Shown here: positions 52,270 through 64,000 of the stretch, piece after piece
How the letters are laid out: the number at the start of each line of letters is the position of its first letter
Numbering within the stretch: position 1 is the stretch's first letter
The notes under the pieces: generated by a model
What the model was told of the DNA's origin: nothing
Databases searched by the model: none
What the model saw: only the letters and a program-made list of their open reading frames with translations
Translations under genes and position numbers: made by a program
From: Paramecium tetraurelia
Taxonomy: Eukaryota > Ciliophora > Oligohymenophorea > Peniculida > Parameciidae
Length of the DNA: 64,000 nucleotides
Assembly: GCF_000165425.1 (NCBI RefSeq)
Contig: NW_001799047.1
Coordinates: 1-64,000 of the forward strand
Reading direction: 5' to 3'

Positions 52270-52322
52270 TTTATTAGATAAAAATAAAATATTACATTTA
52301 TTAGATAAAAATAAAATATTAC
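52270..52322. repeat. Two direct copies of a 26-bp AT-rich word
   Basis: Immediately after the TGA at 52267-52269 the word tttattagataaaaataaa (with 7 more bases) occurs at 52270-52295 and again at 52297-52322, separated by one base. It sits in the 18-bp-long gap before the convergent gene, so it duplicates most of the shared 3' region. Confidence 0.9.
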
Positions 52323-52339
52323 TTAATACAAATTAATGA

Positions 52340-53843
52340 TCAATATTTAAGATGAGTTTTTAGCTTTTCTTCTAACCAATTATAGAACTCTATATGTTCT
52401 TAATAAACAGGATAGAAAGGAGATTTTTCAAAAGTCTTTGCATAATTCACTATTTTTGATATCAAAATATGAGCAAACTAATGAACAATAACATTAATTG
52501 TACTTTTCTTCCAATATAAGCTAAGACACTATTAGGAACCATAGAAATTTTTGGATTCACATTTGTGCAAGCTCTAATTGAACACGAATCCTTATCAATA
52601 GGAGTAATTTCAAAAATGTAATATTTGATATACATTCTAACAAATTTAGATTTCTCTGGAATAAAAATTCCATTCTTTTCTAAGAATTCTTTATCACCAT
52701 CAACTGATCTCGATAATAGAGTGATTGTTCCATTAACTTATAATCTATCGTAACCTTCCCCTACAAAAACACATTCCCGATCTGGAATCAAAGGGAAATA
52801 CATTTCTGATGTGCAAACCTTGCAAGCTCGATTCAAGACTTTGTTAACGTAGGTTCTCTTGCAAAATGGAACCCATAAATAATTCAAATCCATTTCATTT
52901 ACTAAAGCTAACACTCTTATTGCATTTACCGGTATCTTTGTTTCCATGAGCATCGAGGCAGTGGAAGTGTTTTCTGGAAATTTATACTTGACAGAAATTC
53001 CATTACTCATACCATCAAATAACCAGCCATCTGAATCTAATTCTTTCACATTTTCAATCAGATAATTGTATTGCACAATTATTTAATCTACATATTCAGC
53101 ATGTTATTAATAAGTAAAACTAGATTAGAATTTATCTTAAGCCAACTTTGCATATACATAGGCCTTTATTTATATAGATATTTACTTAGTCAATTTTTGT
53201 TTAATCAAATTCGTATTTACTTCTATTAATCAATTCTGACAATTCATCCTATGCTATTTCATGATATATTTTTGAAGGGGGGGATTAAATTAAGGACTAT
53301 TCTTCTTTTGATTATTGTGAGTAATTATTATTATCGTAAAATTCTATCTATTAATCCTCGCAAACATTCACATTCAAATTGAGTATCTAATTCTAAGAAG
53401 GTTATTGTTATAATTGCTCAGCCTTCTATGTTATAAATTCACGACCAATTTTAGATGCTTTATAATTGATACTTAAGCTTCGAACTTCTTAAATTTAATT
53501 AGCTACATATGAAATGTCCTAATTACTTTCTTCATCAGCAATTCTAAACATAAATTCTTAAACTTCTAGATTATTCATCATGATGCCCATTAAATTCTTA
53601 ATTTGTTCTTTTTCTTCAAATGAACCATTTTTCTACTCAAACAAGCTTGTTAAAATTAAATTGATATCATTATATATATTTAGCTTCTCATTATCATTCA
53701 ATGGACTTGATATTAATTCTGAAAACTAAATTAGATTTTCTCAAAATTCTTACAATTTTTCTTAGATTTTCTAATTTTTCATCACTCTATTTGAGTTAGA
53801 CTGCCTATTGAAGCTATTCTTGAAAGGTATCAATTTTTAACAT
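52340..53843 (-). CDS. START-like lipid-binding domain protein
   Basis: A 475-residue protein; introns 53726-53753, 53164-53185 and 52478-52503. The N-terminal 200 residues are helical and polar (LKIDTFQEQLQQAVQLKQSD; SKIGREFITQKAEQL). From about residue 245 a START-type domain is suggested by DGWLFDGMSNGISVKYKFPE, then LMETKIPVNAIRVLALVNEM DLNYLWVPFCKRTYVNKVL, RECVFVGEGYDRL and FEITPIDKDSCSIRACTNVN PKISMVPNSVLAYIGRK, the alternating strand order and C-terminal helix of the fold. It may bind or move lipids; ligand unknown. A G7 run near 53274-53284 encodes prolines. Exon total 1428 nt. Confidence 0.75.
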
Positions 53844-54119
53844 TAATATATTAATTTAATATATATGTATATATGAATAAGTTTATTATGTATGTATGCT
53901 ACTCGTAACACTCAAAAATCATAAAATGATCGATGAGCTGACTCTGAGCATTTGATTTCAGCTAATTAGACGCACAAATAAGTTATCTAAACTCATTAAC
54001 AAAAAACTAATTAGCCTTTTATTGTGTAATAACTTAATGTTCACAAATTAATTCAATTATTTTAATATTGTTTTAATAAGATAATCTTCTTCATATAAAT
54101 ACCAATTTATTAATAATTA
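53844..54119. other. Intergenic region
   Basis: About 275 bp between the START-like gene start and the stop of the next minus-strand gene. A short sequence with cgatgagctgactctgagc near 53925 caught my eye as possible small-RNA boxes but lacks a proper C box. Nothing supportable. Confidence 0.4.
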
Positions 54120-54922
54120 TCATAACAAAAAATCGAGTTTGCCCTTTAAAAATTATCTCTTGTGAAAACACTATTAATTTGATTTCTTTATTTCTTTTAA
54201 ATACTTTCTAAAATTGTCTAAATCACATTGCAAGTCATCCAGTTTTTATAAATTATTGTTATTTTTTTATACTAGATATTCTCTTTTTCTATAAAAAGGA
54301 CTTCCAATTTGCTTGTATGATGAACTATTCTATAAATTTCTCTTGGGTACTGAAATTTATCGGGGTGTAAAATATTCACAATTTTTTATCCTCTGTTTTA
54401 TAGGGACTATAGTTTTTTCTGAATTTGAATACTATGAAATGAGCTTTTTCATCTCCTCAGAAGAATTCTGAAATTACTCTTAAACTAATTCAGAATATTG
54501 CTCAAAGAGCTTCCTTAATTAACATTAAAATACTTGAGTGGACTCAAAGGTTTCTTAGTTGATTTTATCATGAGATATTCGTTTGTGTGTTCATTTTTTG
54601 GACTTTACTAAATCTATTATGGAGTTTCCATCTCATATGATGTTTCAGGCTTAGTTGACTCCAAGAAGATCGGTTTTTCTATATAACTTTCAAGGATGAA
54701 AGGATGGCGCAAAGTTTTAATCGCTTTCATGACCTACTACTCTTTAATTGATCTTTCCCTACTTTATTTTTCCCATTTTTTAATTTATTAACCTACTAGA
54801 TTTGTGCTTTCTCCAATAAAGTTTTTGATTTAAAAACTGGGGTCAATCTTCTAAAATTTATTTTAAATGTTTGCCAAGATCTGTTATTTTTGAAAACTTG
54901 TGGTTCTAGATCGATCAGACAT
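54120..54922 (-). CDS. Hypothetical protein, 260 residues
   Basis: One 20-nt intron at 54514-54533; exon sum 783 nt. The sequence starts MSDRSRTTSFQKQQILANIQ, continues NKFQKIDPSFQIKNFIGEST and contains LRHPFILESYIEKPIFLEST, RNLQNSSSYKQIGSPFYRKR and LDDLQCDLDNFRKYLKEIKK. Polar, basic, with short coiled-coil segments; no membrane span. No family recognised. Confidence 0.65.
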
Positions 54923-55412
54923 TTTGCTAAATAAATAAATATATAACTTTGACTTTATTAAAATTAGTTGTTAATATTTAATTATTTGTGACTATTCTAG
55001 TCATGAAGTGATCAAAAAGTACAGGATTGTGGAAAAGAAGAATGATCATTCAATAGAAAGTAAATGATTATCTTTAAATAATTAATCATATTGTGTATTA
55101 TTACAAACATCTTTATTTTTATATTGACTTAATTACTGTCAAAAAGCTTTAAAACAATTCAAATAATTCCCAAAGATGATTCTTAATATGAGTTTCTTTT
55201 AATGTTATACTTTTTTTAATGAATTATAGAGGATAATTTCATCCTTTCAAATGCTTCTAATGTATAAGTCTCATTAATATATCTAATTTAATTTAAATGA
55301 AAATAATAAAGAAATTTAACTAGTTTCTTATTGAAATATAGCTTATATAGAAACTAATGAGTTTAGAATTAATAGAAGAATTTTTGAGTAAAATAATATT
55401 AATTTTGATTAA
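54923..55412. other. Divergent intergenic region
   Basis: About 490 bp between divergent starts. An ATG at 55353 (MSLELIEEFL) opens a short frame that could join the next gene through an unusually long intron, but I cannot support it. Otherwise nothing seen. Confidence 0.4.
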
Positions 55413-56260
55413 ATGTTGAGTCCTGAATAAATTTACTCGATTGTTTATAAAACAGATTCTGGAATTGATGGATATGCGATCCCTAGATTTTATCATGACC
55501 CAGCTGAAATGATGAGAAATCGTGATTTGTTAAAACAGATAGAAAAAAGTAAGTTTCATTATGATTATGCTTTTAGAATAAGCTCACAAGAAACATGAAA
55601 CAAAAAGAGGTAGCTATTTAGATGATTATACGAAAATGTATAAAAGCTATCCAAGTCCTTTATAATATTAATCATACTCTATTCAAAAGATTCCAGAGAA
55701 GAAAGTTAAATATCCCAATCGATTGACTTTATTTGAATAATTACAAAAGGAATAAAAAAGAGCGAATAATCCTCCTGTTGGAACTTATAACGTTGGAAAA
55801 ACACAGGAGTAAATAGAAAAAGAACTCAAAGTACTAAAAACCAGAAAAGTCAAAGCACTATAAAGACCTGATACTTATGAGGATGCGATGGCTCACAGCA
55901 TTATGGTTCCCGGTCCTGGAAATTACAATCCACATGTGAGATATTCAAAAATTATAAAAGTCATTCCTACCAAAAATCAAAGTAAATAATACAAAACCTG
56001 AAGATTGGAGAAAAAAGCATAACACTGAAAAAAATAAGAGTCTACCTCAACTTCCTCCTGTTGGTACTTACACCCCTATTGTAAGCGATTCTTTTGCAAA
56101 GATTCAAACCTCTGCTCCTGCTAAACGAGCCTATTGGGGAGGTGAGAAACGATTCAAAGGACTTTTTGGAAGTTCTTCTATTGGTCCAGGTCCTGGAACT
56201 TATGCATAACTAAGCAAATTATTAGTAAAAGGAGTTGAAAAATCGATTTACCAAGATTGA
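55413..56260 (+). CDS. Sperm-tail PG-rich (SHIPPO/STPG) repeat protein
   Basis: A 264-residue protein; introns 55549-55576 (28 nt) and 55936-55960 (25 nt, GTG...AAG). It carries several PG-rich repeats of the STPG type: NPPVGTYNV, VPGPGNYNPH, LPPVGTYTPIV and IGPGPGTYAQ, spaced by 50-70 residues with KKVKYPNRLTLFEQLQ and RAYWGGEKRFKGLF between. Such proteins bind along doublet microtubules of cilia and flagella. The start at 55413 gives MLSPEQIYSIVYKTDSG; an upstream ATG is possible. Confidence 0.85.
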
Positions 56261-57592
56261 AATAATAAAATAGTTTTTTTTATTATAAAAATTAATAATT
56301 ATATAATAAGATTTTAATTTTGAGAAAAAATATGTTGATCAGAAAAATTGATTTACATATAAATTATAATTATGAATAATAAGAAAATATATTATACAAA
56401 ATAATTTAATAACAACCTTATTATCATAATTAATTTAAACATGCAGATTAGAATGAGTAGTTACATGTGCTGTTATAATTTGTACAATTTAAGAGGTTAT
56501 AATAACCAACCGCCAATTGGAAGTTTTCTAAATAGTAATTACGTCTGCAACGCTTAAATCGACATATATATTTAGCTCGGAGCTTTAACAATTTAATCAT
56601 AACAGTATTAAAAGAATCAATGTAAACTAAAATATTTGGCAATCCACACTCATCAAATAGAGAAGTTCATCTTTCCTAAGATTTGATAATAATTTGGAAT
56701 ATTTAAATATTCAATATTGTCTCTCTAAATAGGTAGTTAAAAGATAAATATACAAGACATTGGGAAAAATAGTATACTCATTGGAATTAAACTATGGTTT
56801 TTATATAAAGAGTTATTAATTCCTCATAAGAATATCTATATTTTTTTATATTCTCTAAAGATAAAATAACTTTCAACAATTGCTTCTATGCATGTAACGA
56901 TTTGAAATCAGAAATTAGATATAATTTCGATCAGATTGTTGGATGATTTAATTATTCAAGTTGGGAAGATTTGAAATCTTTTCAACATTTACCTATTTCT
57001 AATCTGTGTAAGGCGGATTTTATATAAAAGCCAATTAAATACTGAATATCACAGATCTTGATGCTGTATTAATTTTTGATATTTATGAAAGTGTAATAAT
57101 TATATAAGTAAAGGAACATCAGATACTTTTCATGAATATAAATGCAAGTAAGTTTAGTTATTTATGTAAACTTTGAGTATTCTCATTAATTTGTAACAAA
57201 CATCTTATTATAATTTTTATCAAATAAAATGAAATAAATAATTGGAATGGTGATAAATCATATATTTATCAAGAGTACTTAAGTGAATTAAAATAATAGG
57301 TAATTTTTTAATTAATCTACTGAGCGAGTATGAGGAAGACGATACTTTGAATGAATGCAAATAAAATCTAGCCAATAAATTCTCATTGAATGGTTCTTCA
57401 ATCCTTAATTGTACTTTATTAAATTATATTAAAAAATTGATTCTGTTAATTAAAATTTATATTAGGCTCAACTTTTTATTTTATTGAAATAATTATTTAG
57501 AATTAAATTAGTGTTTGAATTTTAGAATTATTCAGCAACCTAAAGTTGTAAGCTTAATAAATATATTTAATGGTAATAAAGAATTTCAAAAA
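56261..57592 (+). other. Gene-poor stretch with a short relic frame
   Basis: About 1.3 kb. A plus-strand stretch at about 57320-57475 reads SEYEEDDTLNECKQNLANKF SLNGSSILNC, with a possible 25-nt intron at 57300-57324 just before it, and stops by 57490. I could not extend it to a start or family. The rest is AT-rich and stop-laden. Likely remnants of a gene. Confidence 0.4.
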
Positions 57593-59537
57593 ATGAGCGC
57601 CTCAGAAAAATTATAATTTAGAATCAAAATGAAATTTATATATTAAAATGAATTTATTTAAAAAAATTTATAAATATACACTATTTATCCAGAATCTTAA
57701 ACAGAAAATTAATTGTAGGTTTTCCTATAATTAAAATATAGAGTTACATCAATTCAAATTGAGGATTTTAAAAACTTTTCTTAATCTTCTATGACAGTTA
57801 TTCAACAACTGAGAAATTAAAAGATCAAATTTCTTAATCAAAACATCTTCAATGATTATATTAGTTTTGCTATATAATTTTATGAATAAAACCAAAATTT
57901 GATCTTACTATTAATGATATTATTAAATGAAAATTAGATCATAAGAAAAATTATCAAATTGTTCAAAATCACTTAATCACTAGATTTCGAAACTGAAAAT
58001 GAGTACTATTTTACTTATTTACTCATTTTCTATCTTTTGTTTATCATTTTTGATACTGTTAGTCTGCTCAAATGTACAAATGAATGTTGCTACAAATTAA
58101 GTACAAGAAATATCAGAATAATTATTGCCACTACAAAATAATAGGTATTAAATTATTCGACAATAGGGCCCTAAACATCTAATCAAAAGAAATCATCGCC
58201 ATTTTAAACTTTACTTTTTATATGATAACCACAAAAATGACAAAATTGAGTATAATCAATTATTGGTCAAGCTCAATCGATTTGAAGATAAATCAAGAAA
58301 TTATGCCTTGCAAAGTGTCACAATAGTTTGATGACAATATTTAAAAGTATTTTGCGTGCTACTCTAATTCAGAGTATTTTCAGTAAAGCAAAATAGAAGA
58401 TGTATAATTTTTTAAATTACTGAATCTTCTTTATATTAATCAATACACGTTTGATTTTTTTATAGTTTCACAATAGATATACCTGGTCTCATTTTTAGAT
58501 AATTTATTGACTGGATATTATCCAACTAAATTGAAAAATGAAACCTTAGAAATAATATAGCGAGAATGGTTCATAAATTATATGATAGAGCTTAAACAAA
58601 GCGAATAGTTCCAGGCTTACAAGCTATCTCCGACCATAAGGATGGAAAATTACGATTATTTAATGTCAGCATTTTCAATGGTTTTATTTGATTCCAAATA
58701 TATGGTAGGTGGAATAGGATCACTCCTAATTAATCTTCGTAATATTGAATAATTTGTCTATGTTAGTAGCTTAAGTATTATTCTAGTTTATGATGATGGA
58801 TTAATTTTGTATACTAAAAGCTATATCAATTAAGGCATTGCTAAGAGCATGATGTATATCTATGATGAAGAATAGACTGGATTCAATATATCTGATTGGG
58901 ATGATATAAAATATTCGATAAATAATTCTGCCATTCCAGTTTAAAAATACAACAGTTTGCTTAAATGCAATATGTATATTAAAGCATCGCAATAACCAAA
59001 CACTCCGTTAATCTCATTAGTGTATATTTTTTTAATTTATAAAAAAGCTTAACAAACCTAACTTATGAGAATGAAATTATTGCAGTACTTGATGATTAAA
59101 TTGCTATAATCTTATCTTGGTTTACTTAAACTAATTTATACACTATATTAATTAGTATGATTATAATATTAGTTACATTAATACCTTTAAAATATATGTT
59201 TAAATCTACTAATATAGTTATAGATAAGATTATCAGATATTTAAATGGTAAGTTTGACTACAAATTAACCTATGACCTGCTTGATAAAACATAAGTTTCA
59301 TCAAAAAATAATTCATTACATCAGCTTGAAATCTCATATCAAAAATTAGATAAAATTTTAAATAAATCTTAATTCAAAAAATCTGAACTATGTAATATTC
59401 TTGAACACTTTTAATTTGAAAAATCAGAAAATATGAAGCTAAATATTTCCTTTAATAAATTGAATAATTTTAATCAAACATTAAACTTAAAATAATTTAG
59501 TCAACTAATAAAATATCAAATTGAAGAAAGTGAATGA
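57593..59537 (+). CDS. Two-span membrane protein, sensor-like
   Basis: 624 residues from this ATG, which is uncertain (another ATG at 57648 lies in a different frame). Introns 58145-58166, 58326-58347 and 59022-59047; the exon sum is 1875 nt. An N-terminal hydrophobic stretch near residues 145-165 (YLLIFYLLFIIF) is followed by an extracytoplasmic-type region with WFINYMIELKQSEQFQAYKL, MSAFSMVLFDSKYMVGGIG and ILVYDDGLILYTKSYINQGI, then ILSWFTQTNLYTILISMIII LVTLIP as a second span and a helical C-terminus. The layout suggests a Cache-type periplasmic-style sensor domain as in large Paramecium families, but I see no output domain. Downstream sequence looks like a decayed continuation, so the gene may itself be a truncated or dying copy. 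Confidence 0.55.
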
Positions 59538-60300
59538 ACAAGAATAGAAAATTGATAATTATTATTACATATTTTCTCACAATCTATAAATTTTTAATCA
59601 TTATTTTGAATTTTATTGGTCTGTATTTAGTGAGGCTACCAATTCTTCTTTGTTACGTTTAGATTTGTATATTGAAAAGAGATTTTATATGATTTATCAT
59701 TTATAAAAATATCTTCTTACAAGAGATTTCTAGAAAAGCAGAAAAAAATGATGATTAAGCCTGAAGAAAAGTTAAAAAATTCAGAAGATTAAAAGTATAA
59801 GGAAAAGTACTAATTTTACATAATATCAAAAAGTTTTCATTAAAATATTAATTATTTACATAATATTTATGGACTCCAAATTAGAGAACAATGAAATAGA
59901 AGAAAAAATAATCATTAGAAAGCCTCCTTGTAATTGCTCTATTTTACATAAAATTTACAATACAAGTAAATTTAATCATTATAGTTTTAGTGAATGCTGC
60001 TTATAAATTAGGGTAATTAACTTTCCAATAAGAAAACAAAGCCAATTAATTTTAAACTTGTGTGAATCCTAAGGAATGATAGGAATCGACTAATTGTATC
60101 TATATTGCATGATTAATAATATTGCCAATTTTTTTAACATAAATAATTATAATTCATTACTCTAATGTTAAATATTTCATTAATAAATTACAAATAAACA
60201 GCAAAAATTATGAAAAATCAATTATAAAAATAGATGGAATTTAATTGATATGTTAATTAATTGCAAGGAATAACCTCTCTGCTAAATTTTACTTATTATC
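59538..60300 (+). pseudogene. Decayed 3' continuation of the sensor-like gene
   Basis: Plus-strand fragments of coding character follow the TGA at 59535-59537: EEKLKNSEDQKYKEKYQFYI ISKSF near 59765-59840, KASLQLLYFTQNLQYKQ near 59920-59970 and MLLINQGNQLSNKKTKP near 59993-60045, in one frame with several TGA codons between. Such helical-repeat text commonly follows the sensor part in related genes (my recollection of the family). I read it as the lost C-terminal half of the upstream gene. Confidence 0.4.
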
Positions 60301-60620
60301 ATTCTCTCTTTCTATGCAAAAAGTATTCAATAATTATTTCTATTATAAGTGATTTAGTGATCATTATTTTTCATTAAATTGGCTTTATTAGACCAACTTT
60401 AAAGGCACTTTTAATTTCTAGAAATTATACACATAATAATATAATCTAAAATACTATTTTGAATACTTAATTTAAAAAAATGAGACCAAAATAATAATTT
60501 AACATCTTATAAATTAAAATAATAATAGATTATAACATTACTTAAGTGAAATTAATTATAAAGAGTCAATTTTCAGCAATAATTGCGCATTTAATGATAT
60601 CAATGCATTTATGTTCAGTC
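60301..60620. other. Intergenic region
   Basis: About 320 bp of AT-rich sequence before the stop of the last gene. No frame or repeat seen. Confidence 0.4.
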
Positions 60621-63600
60621 TCAAAGTGATTAAATATTGCTAAGGCCTAAATATAATTCTATTTTTACATCAAGATATTATGTGACACCATTTAGCTCTT
60701 TTAGAGAACTCATGTATATAATGTCATCTAAGACATCTTAAGCATCAGAAATTGTATATTTATAGAAAATGTTCTGTCTGACATGCTTGCCAATTTGTGA
60801 ATATATAAAATTATTTAAGTGGCCAACAATTGTTTTTATAATACCTGAATGGTAGTAATCAAAAGTCTTAAGGATTTAAGGCTCTTAATTTATTAAGCCT
60901 TAAACAATAACTTTTACTTCAACAGCATCAAACTAATTTAATCCAATAATCTCTTAGACGCACCTGAGATATTATTTGTATAGCCATTTGCAATGATTCC
61001 CTGAGTTAAAGAAGAACAAACCTTTAAGAGGATGTTTATTATCTTCAAACCAACTCTTAAGGCTGATTTCTGCTTAATCTATCATATTTTAAGCTTTTTA
61101 GATCTAGTTCAAAAATTAATATGATTCACATTAGATTAGATACATAATCGAGACAAAAGGATGAACCATTTGTTACTTGATGGGTAATATTTTTAAATAT
61201 CCATCAATAGCTCTTTATGCACATTATGAAGCCCAATTATTTATTAATTTATAATTCAGTCCCATTTTGGATGCTTATAAGACACTTAGTTAAAAATCCA
61301 AAATTTTTAATCTGTAATCAATTTCAGTAACATCTGCCACAAAATTTAATTTCAAAGAATAATAGGCTTATTGTTTCTTTTCTTCATTTTATACTTTCTA
61401 CCTAATATCTTCAACTTAATTAGCGGAATCATCGATAAGTTCTCCGATTAGTTTAAAATCTTCAGCAGCTTAGAGAAATTTAAAGTATTCAGCGTATATC
61501 ATTTATAGATAGGAAATATGCACTCTATTTTATAATCCTAATTGTAATTAAAATAATAGATTTATCTTCGGTACCTTCTATTCTAAGTTTACTAAGATTC
61601 GAATGTGATTCAAAATAGCTTCATTTATGAGTTCATTATTAAACAAATGAATGTAATCTGAGTCGGTGCTTTCATCTATTAGGTATTCATATTCAAGTAT
61701 TTTAAGTTGCTTTAAAGTTGCATTTATTGGGTATTCTTGGTGCTAAAAATACTAATTAATTATACTAAGACGTTGTTCACAATAGAGATTATGATCTTTT
61801 CCTATTTAAGAAATGTGTTAATGTATTGAAGAACTTTATGCGAGTACTTTAAGGCATTCTCATAGTCGATTAAATTGATATAATATTTGCATTAGAAATG
61901 AGCTAAAAGAGCGTACATTAAAGTCCCCTCTTTGTAATCATTTAATTTAATTCTACATGTTAAATATTCTATTATACATATATTATTGTTTTGGTTCCAT
62001 CTGACCAGTCATTGAAGTGACAACTTCCAAAAAACATTAATATAAATCCAAGTATCTGACTACATTAGGCTGATGTTTCAATTGTTCTATGCACTCGCAC
62101 AAAATTTCTTAGATCAAAAAGTAGTCCTAATTAATTAAGATATTGAATAAGAGGTATTAGCAATGAAACTTGGAATCATCAAAATATTTAAACTCATTTG
62201 TGTATTCATATAAGTATTTTTATGGATAAGGAATGTACTAAGTGGAATCCTTATAAAGACTTTCTACAATCTATAGATCTTTTTCGAATCCAGGATGTGT
62301 TCTATGGAACATGTAAGCCTAAGATTGAAGTAGTCTAGATGTGAAACAATATATCAAATCTACGATCTCTAATTATTGTAAATAGAGGAACGAGTGTAGT
62401 AGACCAAGAATTATTATTGATGGTTGGAGGTCCTCTGTCATGTTTTCTTCTATCATGTCTATAGTGCTTTTCAAACTGGAATGCTATTTAAGAGTGCAAT
62501 TCATAAATTGGCAAAATATTTGATATTACTAATATTTGGATAAGTTTGAGTCTATCAAAAACTTTCCTGCTTATTTATTATTTATCTAAGTACATTTAAG
62601 TATTTAACAATAGAATTTGGGTTTAGATTAAAATTTTTTAATTTATTTAACAGCATAAATGGCTATTTCGGATTCTTCTTAATCAAGATTTTCGATGTGT
62701 TTAGGTGAATAAGAAAAACAAAGTGACAAAAAGTAAAACATTTGTAATTCCTCCAAACATTATTGGAAAAACCAAGAGTCTTTCTTAATTTTGAATTGGT
62801 TATGTAATTCCTTCAATAGTCTTATATATGAGATCTTGATTGAAATTCTAATCTATTTGCTCTACATCTATCTAGGTATTGAATGACTAATAGGTTAGAA
62901 GTTATCTAAATGCAAGATTTGTTAAATTATCTTAAGTTGAACTAAACAGTTATATGAATCTAGTGTATTAGGTGCTTTACTACTAACTTTAGACACCAAT
63001 ATTTTTCTATTTTCTAGTGTTTGTTTAAGATTGGAAAATAACAATATCTATCTTTTAATGAAATCATCATCATTAGATTAGAAGAGATTTAATTATTTAT
63101 TTTTACCTATCTCCCACCATTTCATAAGGTTGATGGACAAATATTTACCAATTTCACAATTCATTTCTTCCTCCAAATCCTATTCAGGAATATCTTCTTT
63201 CCTTAACAACTTTAATTGATTTTGATAGAACTTAAATACAGGCTCGTATACTCCATTTAGTTCCAAAAAGTCATTGTAATAATATGAAAATTATTCATTT
63301 TTACTGTCGTAGAGATTGATCAAATATAAAAATTTCAAGTAAAGTAATTACGTGCAATATAACTTATCTCCATTAATCAAACAACTGGTTCTCGTTTCTG
63401 TATTGGCTGTTGCTATTTATTCTTCCTCTAAAGGGGATGATTATTCCAGATTAATTAATCCTGGACTATGATCAAGAGGAACATCTAAGAATTAAGGAGC
63501 TGGCTCTCTTATGACTAGCTTTTCTTAATTGGATATTATCTCCACATATTAGATACCAGCCATTATAAAATTTTAGTTGAAATAGGAATCTATTGCCTGA

Positions 63601-64000
63601 ATAGTTGAAAACTGATTTAGATATCTCTGCAATTACGTCTAATATTGAACGATTACAAGTATATAATCTTAATTCTTTCTTAGTGTATTTATGAGATTCA
63701 ATCTTTCAAATGAACTAATAGAGGATTACTTTTCAGAAGTTTATTTCAACTTTCTTTTCAATATAATACATTATTCAATTTCTGATAGATTTTCTAATTT
63801 TACATTTAGACTTAATTATCTAAACATGACTCTAATTTATGCACTGCATCTTCTTAACCCATCTATTAATTAAGTAATCTCACTTTCAAATTCTTTTCTA
63901 AGCGCAAATAGAGCACAAATCTTAAAATAGTATATCAATAAAGTATCCAAAACTTTTTTAATTTCATTCGATCTCAAAATGTATTGACTTAAGTTTTTGG
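60621..64000 (-). CDS. Large helical protein, 5' end outside window
   Basis: About 1110 residues are visible; the frame is open at the right edge, so the start lies beyond 64000. Introns 61953-61977 (25 nt) and 61743-61765 (23 nt). The sequence is all-helical, with segments such as FYQNQLKLLRKEDIPEQDLE, YKEGTLMYALLAHFQCKYYI NLIDYENALKYSHKVLQYIN (TPR-like), ALNYKLINNWASQCAQRAID-type helices, and a more globular end: HPLKGLFFFNSGNHCKWLYK, VEVKVIVQGLINQEPQILK and DDIIYMSSLKELNGV. Stop TGA at 60621-60623. I do not recognise the family; a TPR-like ciliary or trafficking scaffold is possible. Confidence 0.75.

Noticed and set aside
56448-56642. Minus-strand frame MPNILVYIDSFNTVMI
   Set aside because: Upstream and downstream extensions run into TGA at once and no intron or family match supports it.
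59869-60213. 114-codon plus frame starting MDSKLENNEIEEKI
   Set aside because: A different frame of the same bases reads as the decayed continuation of the sensor-like gene, so this is probably accidental.

Overview
The window is a stretch of ciliate macronuclear genome, almost certainly Paramecium. Long frames are open only if TAA and TAG are read as glutamine and TGA is the only stop. Coding regions are cut by about 75 tiny introns, nearly all 19-32 nt and mostly GTA...TAG. The DNA is very AT-rich and genes are often separated by only 40-150 bp. I rebuilt the genes by reading both strands with the ciliate code and placing introns. For almost every gene the summed exon length is a multiple of three and ends in TGA. 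The P. aurelia group fits the intron sizes (mode about 22-26 nt), but the species is not proven.

Layout. 1-4105: the 3' part of a giant coiled-coil gene built of 21 near-identical 53-residue repeats. 4345-7887: a LAMMER kinase, a C2H2 zinc-finger protein and ribosomal protein eL32, with a poor-in-genes stretch between. 8120-9803: a decayed gene and a UEV/UBC-like protein. 10460-21613, all on the minus strand: a polytopic membrane protein, a WD40-plus-ankyrin protein and clathrin heavy chain. 22279-36857: a compact, mostly plus-strand cluster with a cytochrome-b5-like protein, CFAP70, a small putative mitochondrial protein, a DYRK kinase, an rRNA pseudouridine synthase, a coiled-coil protein (minus), a SANT/Myb protein, a block of gene relics and SRP54. 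37085-38652: short genes. 40742-47831: importin beta, a caprin-like RNA-binding protein, a coiled-coil protein, a thioredoxin-like membrane protein and two small proteins. 48271-56260: a 1036-residue coiled-coil protein, a putative mitochondrial protein, a START-like protein, an unknown protein and a sperm-tail PG-rich repeat protein. 57593-64000: a membrane sensor-like gene with a decayed downstream part, then a large helical protein running off the right edge.

The genes are ordinary eukaryotic housekeeping and ciliary functions: translation and targeting (eL32, SRP54), nuclear import, membrane traffic (clathrin, UEV-like, START-like), signalling kinases (LAMMER, DYRK) and axoneme parts (CFAP70, PG-rich repeat protein). 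There is no operon logic. I found no rRNA, tRNA, CRISPR array or transposon. No new biological system stands out. The most unusual items are the 53-residue repeat array with its frame slips, the WD40-ankyrin fusion frame, apparent one-base insertions in two otherwise conserved genes (clathrin heavy chain and CFAP70), and several decayed genes, which would fit the whole-genome-duplication history of Paramecium.
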